From assembly GCF_934190775.1 (NCBI RefSeq), contig NZ_CAKPTG010000008.1:1-64000 (forward strand): a DNA stretch of 64,000 nt. The letters are read 5' to 3'. The DNA is from an uncultured Phascolarctobacterium sp. Its GTDB lineage: Bacteria > Bacillota > Negativicutes > Acidaminococcales > Acidaminococcaceae. The notes below the pieces were generated by a model. It did not search any database and was not told the origin of the DNA. It was given only the letters and a program-made list of their open reading frames with translations. The position numbers were made by a program, and so were the translations under genes. Every line of letters begins with the position of its first letter. Positions within the stretch are counted from its first letter, which is position 1. Shown piece after piece: positions 61,606-64,000 of the stretch.

Positions 61606-63087
61606 TTAACTTCTTTTGAACAGCTTGCCGAAAAGCGGTGAAAGCAGTGATAAAAGAGCTGCCACCAGGAAGAACAGGCACAGCGGACGCTGGAAGAAAA
61701 TAGCAAAGCTGCCGTCACTCATAATCAGCGAGCCGACAAAGTTCTGCTCCGCCATACCGCCGAGGATAATGCCGATGATAATCGCCGACATAGAAAAGCC
61801 CAGCTTGTTCATAAAGTAACCTAAGAAACCGCTTGCCACCATCAGATAAACATCGTTCAGGGAATTATTGTAGGAATAAGTGCCCACGAAGGTCATCATC
61901 ACGATAATCGGCAGCAGAATATGCACAGGCACGTTAACAACCTTCATAAAAAGTCTGATTAACGAAAAGCCCATGATACCCATAATCACGTTGGCCAACA
62001 GCAGACCGATGAAGATAGCATAAACATCAGGCGCCTTTTCCACAAACAGCAAGGGACCGGGCTGCAGGCCCTGAACCATCAGCGCACCCATCATAATTGC
62101 CGTTGCGCCATCACCGGGGATACCCAACGTAAGCACCGGAATAAAAGCACCGCCGGATACAGCGTTGTTGCCTGCCTCGGAGGCTACAATGCCCTCAGGC
62201 TCGCCGTTGCCGAAGTTCTTGCTGTGCTTAGACCAGCGTTTAGCCTGGTCATAGGAAACAAAGGATGCGATATCGCCGCCGGTACCGGGCACACAGCCGA
62301 TGAAGGTGCCGATGAAGGAGGAACGCAAAAGCGTGGTAAACACTCTCTTGATATCCTCAAACGAAGGCAGCAGACGGTCCAGCATCATGTGCTGCTCCTG
62401 ACGTTCATTATGATAATAATCCTCAATACTGCTCAACACCTGCGCAAAAGCGAATACGCCGATCAGCACAGGGATAAAGGATACACCTCCCATAAAATAG
62501 TTGGTGTCCAAAGTAAAGCGGATTGCACCGCTCATACCGTCAATGCCGACTGTTGCCAGGAACAGGCCGATAAGACCGCCCATAATACCCTTGATAACAC
62601 TGCCGGAGGAAACGCTCGTAATAATGCTGAGGCCGAAAATAGCCAGAGCAAAATATTCCGGTTTGGAAAACTGCAGTGCAACCTTTGCCAGCTGCGGTGC
62701 CAGCAAAATCAGGCAGACGGTACTGAAAATACCGCCGAAGGTGCTGGCCAAGGTGGAAAGTCCGAGAGCACGTCCAGGCTGCCCCATCTTCGTCGCCATC
62801 GGGTAACCGTCCAGAGTAGTCGCTACGGAAGCAGGCGTACCCGGAGTTTTCAACAGGATTGCCGAAATACTGCCGCCGTAAATCGCACCGCAGTAAATGC
62901 CCAGCAGCATCAGAATGCCGCCGATACCGTGAAAGGTAAAGGCCAGCGGAAACAGCAGCGCCAAGCCCATGTTAACACTCAGGCCCGGCATACAGCCGAA
63001 GGCAATGCCAACCAGCACGCCAAAGAAAAGTCCCAGCAGATTCATGGGGACGAAAATCATATTTAATGCGCTCATTATATCAACCAT
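61606..63087 (-). CDS. tctA: Tripartite tricarboxylate transporter, large permease
   Basis: The 493-residue polytopic protein has GCMPGLSVNMGLALLFPLAF, ISAILLKTPGTPASVATTLDGYP, and the repeated GCVPGTGGDIASFVSYDQAK and PGDGATAIMMGALMVQG motifs. This matches TctA of the TTT family. It works with TctB and an extracytoplasmic TctC-type receptor, which is not in the window. It starts 12 bp after tctB. The substrate (citrate, succinate or another carboxylate) is open. Confidence 0.92.
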   Translation of the reverse strand: MVDIMSALNMIFVPMNLLGLFFGVLVGIAFGCMPGLSVNMGLALLFPLAFTFHGIGGILMLLGIYCGAIYGGSISAILLKTPGTPASVATTLDGYPMATKMGQPGRALGLSTLASTFGGIFSTVCLILLAPQLAKVALQFSKPEYFALAIFGLSIITSVSSGSVIKGIMGGLIGLFLATVGIDGMSGAIRFTLDTNYFMGGVSFIPVLIGVFAFAQVLSSIEDYYHNERQEQHMMLDRLLPSFEDIKRVFTTLLRSSFIGTFIGCVPGTGGDIASFVSYDQAKRWSKHSKNFGNGEPEGIVASEAGNNAVSGGAFIPVLTLGIPGDGATAIMMGALMVQGLQPGPLLFVEKAPDVYAIFIGLLLANVIMGIMGFSLIRLFMKVVNVPVHILLPIIVMMTFVGTYSYNNSLNDVYLMVASGFLGYFMNKLGFSMSAIIIGIILGGMAEQNFVGSLIMSDGSFAIFFQRPLCLFFLVAALLSLLSPLFGKLFKRS

Positions 63088-63099
63088 CAGTATGACCCC

Positions 63100-63570
63100 C
63101 TACTCCATGAATACAGATTGCGGCATCTGCGTATGCAGCAACATGCCGAAAACAAGATAAATAAACAGCAGACACAGTACCGTTGTCAGGCCTATCACCT
63201 TATAATTGCGATAATCCATAAGACGCATAACAGCCGGAATCAAAAGTGCCGCTGCCGGATAAAAGCCGAGAATGCTGATGAGCACGCAGAACACAACAAC
63301 AATTCCCATCATTAAATAAACGCGCTTGTTGCCTGTCGAAGAAAGCTGCACCTTCACGCCATGTAAATCAGTTTTATTGATAAAGGTATAAAGCAGCAGC
63401 AAAACCGAAACAGCGCCCAGCACCGCACCCAGCGCAAAAGGCCAAAAGCCGGGACCGGGGCCGTTCTCCGTAAACTCCAGCGGAAAGGCTGCCGCCGCCT
63501 GCATAATCAGACCACCGATAACCGCGCCCAGCACGCCCACTATATAATTACATACTGCCATGTTATTCAT
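63100..63570 (-). CDS. tctB: Tripartite tricarboxylate transporter, small subunit
   Basis: The 156-residue protein has four hydrophobic segments with the TctB-type FTENGPGPGFWPFALGAVLG motif near the N-terminus. ATG 63570 has AAGGA at 8 nt and is preferred to 63579. First gene of the tctBA pair, preceded by repeated sites at 63627-63724. Confidence 0.88.
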   Translation of the reverse strand: MNNMAVCNYIVGVLGAVIGGLIMQAAAAFPLEFTENGPGPGFWPFALGAVLGAVSVLLLLYTFINKTDLHGVKVQLSSTGNKRVYLMMGIVVVFCVLISILGFYPAAALLIPAVMRLMDYRNYKVIGLTTVLCLLFIYLVFGMLLHTQMPQSVFME

Positions 63571-63626
63571 ATAAATCATCCTTAAACAACTCCGCCATCA
63601 AAATTGACGTCAATTCGATGCCAGAC

Positions 63627-63724
63627 TAAATTGAGTAACCGAAACTTTATTGCATCATTAAAAGCAACATAAATTGAGTAACTTTACTCTTATTATAAAG
63701 TTAAGAGTAAACTAAATTGAGTAA
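63627..63724 (-). promoter_or_regulatory. Three 43-bp-spaced direct repeats at tctB promoter
   Basis: TAAATTGAGTAA starts at 63627, 63670 and 63713, exactly 43 bp apart. A TATAAT (minus strand, 63692-63697) lies between the last two and a 10-bp inverted repeat TTTACTCTTA/TAAGAGTAAA (63683-63692 with 63702-63711) straddles it. The upstream repeat covers the -35 position, which is otherwise non-consensus, so activation by a bound regulator is plausible. Confidence 0.6.
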
Positions 63725-63770
63725 TTAAATTCTCATGCAGAGAAATAACAATTGCAGCGAGTAAGTGTCT

Positions 63771-63869
63771 GGAACCACCGAAGGGCCGAAACTGTCTGAG
63801 CGCTATGCAAGCTAATATTGCATAATTTTTTAGCTCAGCGCGAGTTTTTCGGCACTTCGTCTTGGTTCC
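63771..63869. repeat. Long imperfect palindrome (~100 bp)
   Basis: GGAACCA (63771-63777) pairs with TGGTTCC (63863-63869). Further matches are CGAAG, CCGAAA/TTTTTCGG, CTGAGC/GCTCAG and an inner TGCAA/TTGCA. It is non-coding and lies between tctB and the gene at the window end. It could be an interspersed repeat or a structured RNA. Confidence 0.55.
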
Positions 63870-63934
63870 ACACGAAACGAGTGCCCGCAATTCTTTTGAA
63901 CGGAATGAGATTTAATTACGAATTTTTAACTTTC

Positions 63935-64000
63935 TTACCCCTCTTTAGGCCCCACGCGCTTAGCCGCCGCCATAATCGCCAGACGACCATGCTCAAAAGT
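63935..64000 (-). CDS. 3' end of an unidentified gene (partial)
   Basis: Twenty-one sense codons (TFEHGRLAIMAAAKRVGPKE then G) run from the window edge to TAA 63935-63937 on the minus strand, with codon use like its neighbours. The tail is too short to identify. Confidence 0.4.
   Translation of the reverse strand, partial: TFEHGRLAIMAAAKRVGPKEG

Overview
The window looks like a chromosomal segment of a Gram-negative-type Firmicute of the class Negativicutes, perhaps Phascolarctobacterium or another Acidaminococcaceae. This is inferred from gene content only: an IspH-ribosomal-S1 fusion, a T-box leader, type II IPP isomerase, an NfnAB-type pair, tricarboxylate and anion transport, Firmicute-type type I toxin loci, and a relic resembling an O-antigen ligase. 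Most genes lie on the minus strand, and nearly all are intact, closely packed housekeeping genes.

Layout. 1-4.7 kb: a transposase/nuclease relic, then a P-loop/Gls24 protein, a PHP phosphoesterase, PepA and an NlpC/P60 protein. 4.8-19.3 kb: a long minus-strand core running from an M50 protease through scpA, scpB, rluB, an HI0933-type flavoprotein, cmk, plsC, ispH-rpsA and fni to a DUF512 protein, cobO, der and plsY. It is interrupted at 9.0-10.8 kb by a mosaic S1 gene assembled from der, rpsA and fni pieces, plus a broken type I toxin locus. 19.4-27 kb: enoyl-CoA hydratase, tRNA-Asn, an NhaC antiporter, an Ldh2-type dehydrogenase, a repeat-containing secreted protein, small genes with an XRE regulator and its likely operators, an intact type I toxin-antitoxin pair and a secreted protein. 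27.2-34.7 kb: nfnBA, then a salvage cluster (mtaD, class II aldolase, ahcY, mtnA, mtnP-like). 34.8-47.8 kb: a six-copy 21-bp repeat array, a HAD phosphatase, glycosyltransferases, pssA-psd, a CitAB-type two-component system, prfC, a zinc-ribbon protein, a 6S-like RNA, tRNA-Pro, and thrB-hom-pheB behind a T-box. 47.9-64 kb: a deacylase relic, a peptide-binding lipoprotein, a TetR regulator, a folC/O-antigen-ligase chimeric pseudogene, an orphan RelB antitoxin, efp, an M24 peptidase, an L-2-hydroxyacid dehydrogenase with larA, flavodoxin, an M20 amidohydrolase, metQ, tsf-rpsB, a Ca/Na-type antiporter behind a yybP-ykoY (Mn2+) riboswitch, tctA-tctB, and the 3' end of one more gene.

Three things stand out. 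First, the 5.5-14 kb region preserves a decayed tandem duplication that produced a new, open 390-codon S1-domain gene. Second, the 29.5-34.7 kb cluster appears to salvage SAM by-products through deaminated (inosine) intermediates and a DHAP-forming aldolase. Third, the intergenic DNA holds several compact regulatory or mobile structures: a par-like type I toxin locus and its relic, a 6 x 21 bp array, 3 x 43 bp direct repeats before tctB, and a 13-bp inverted repeat around the XRE promoter.
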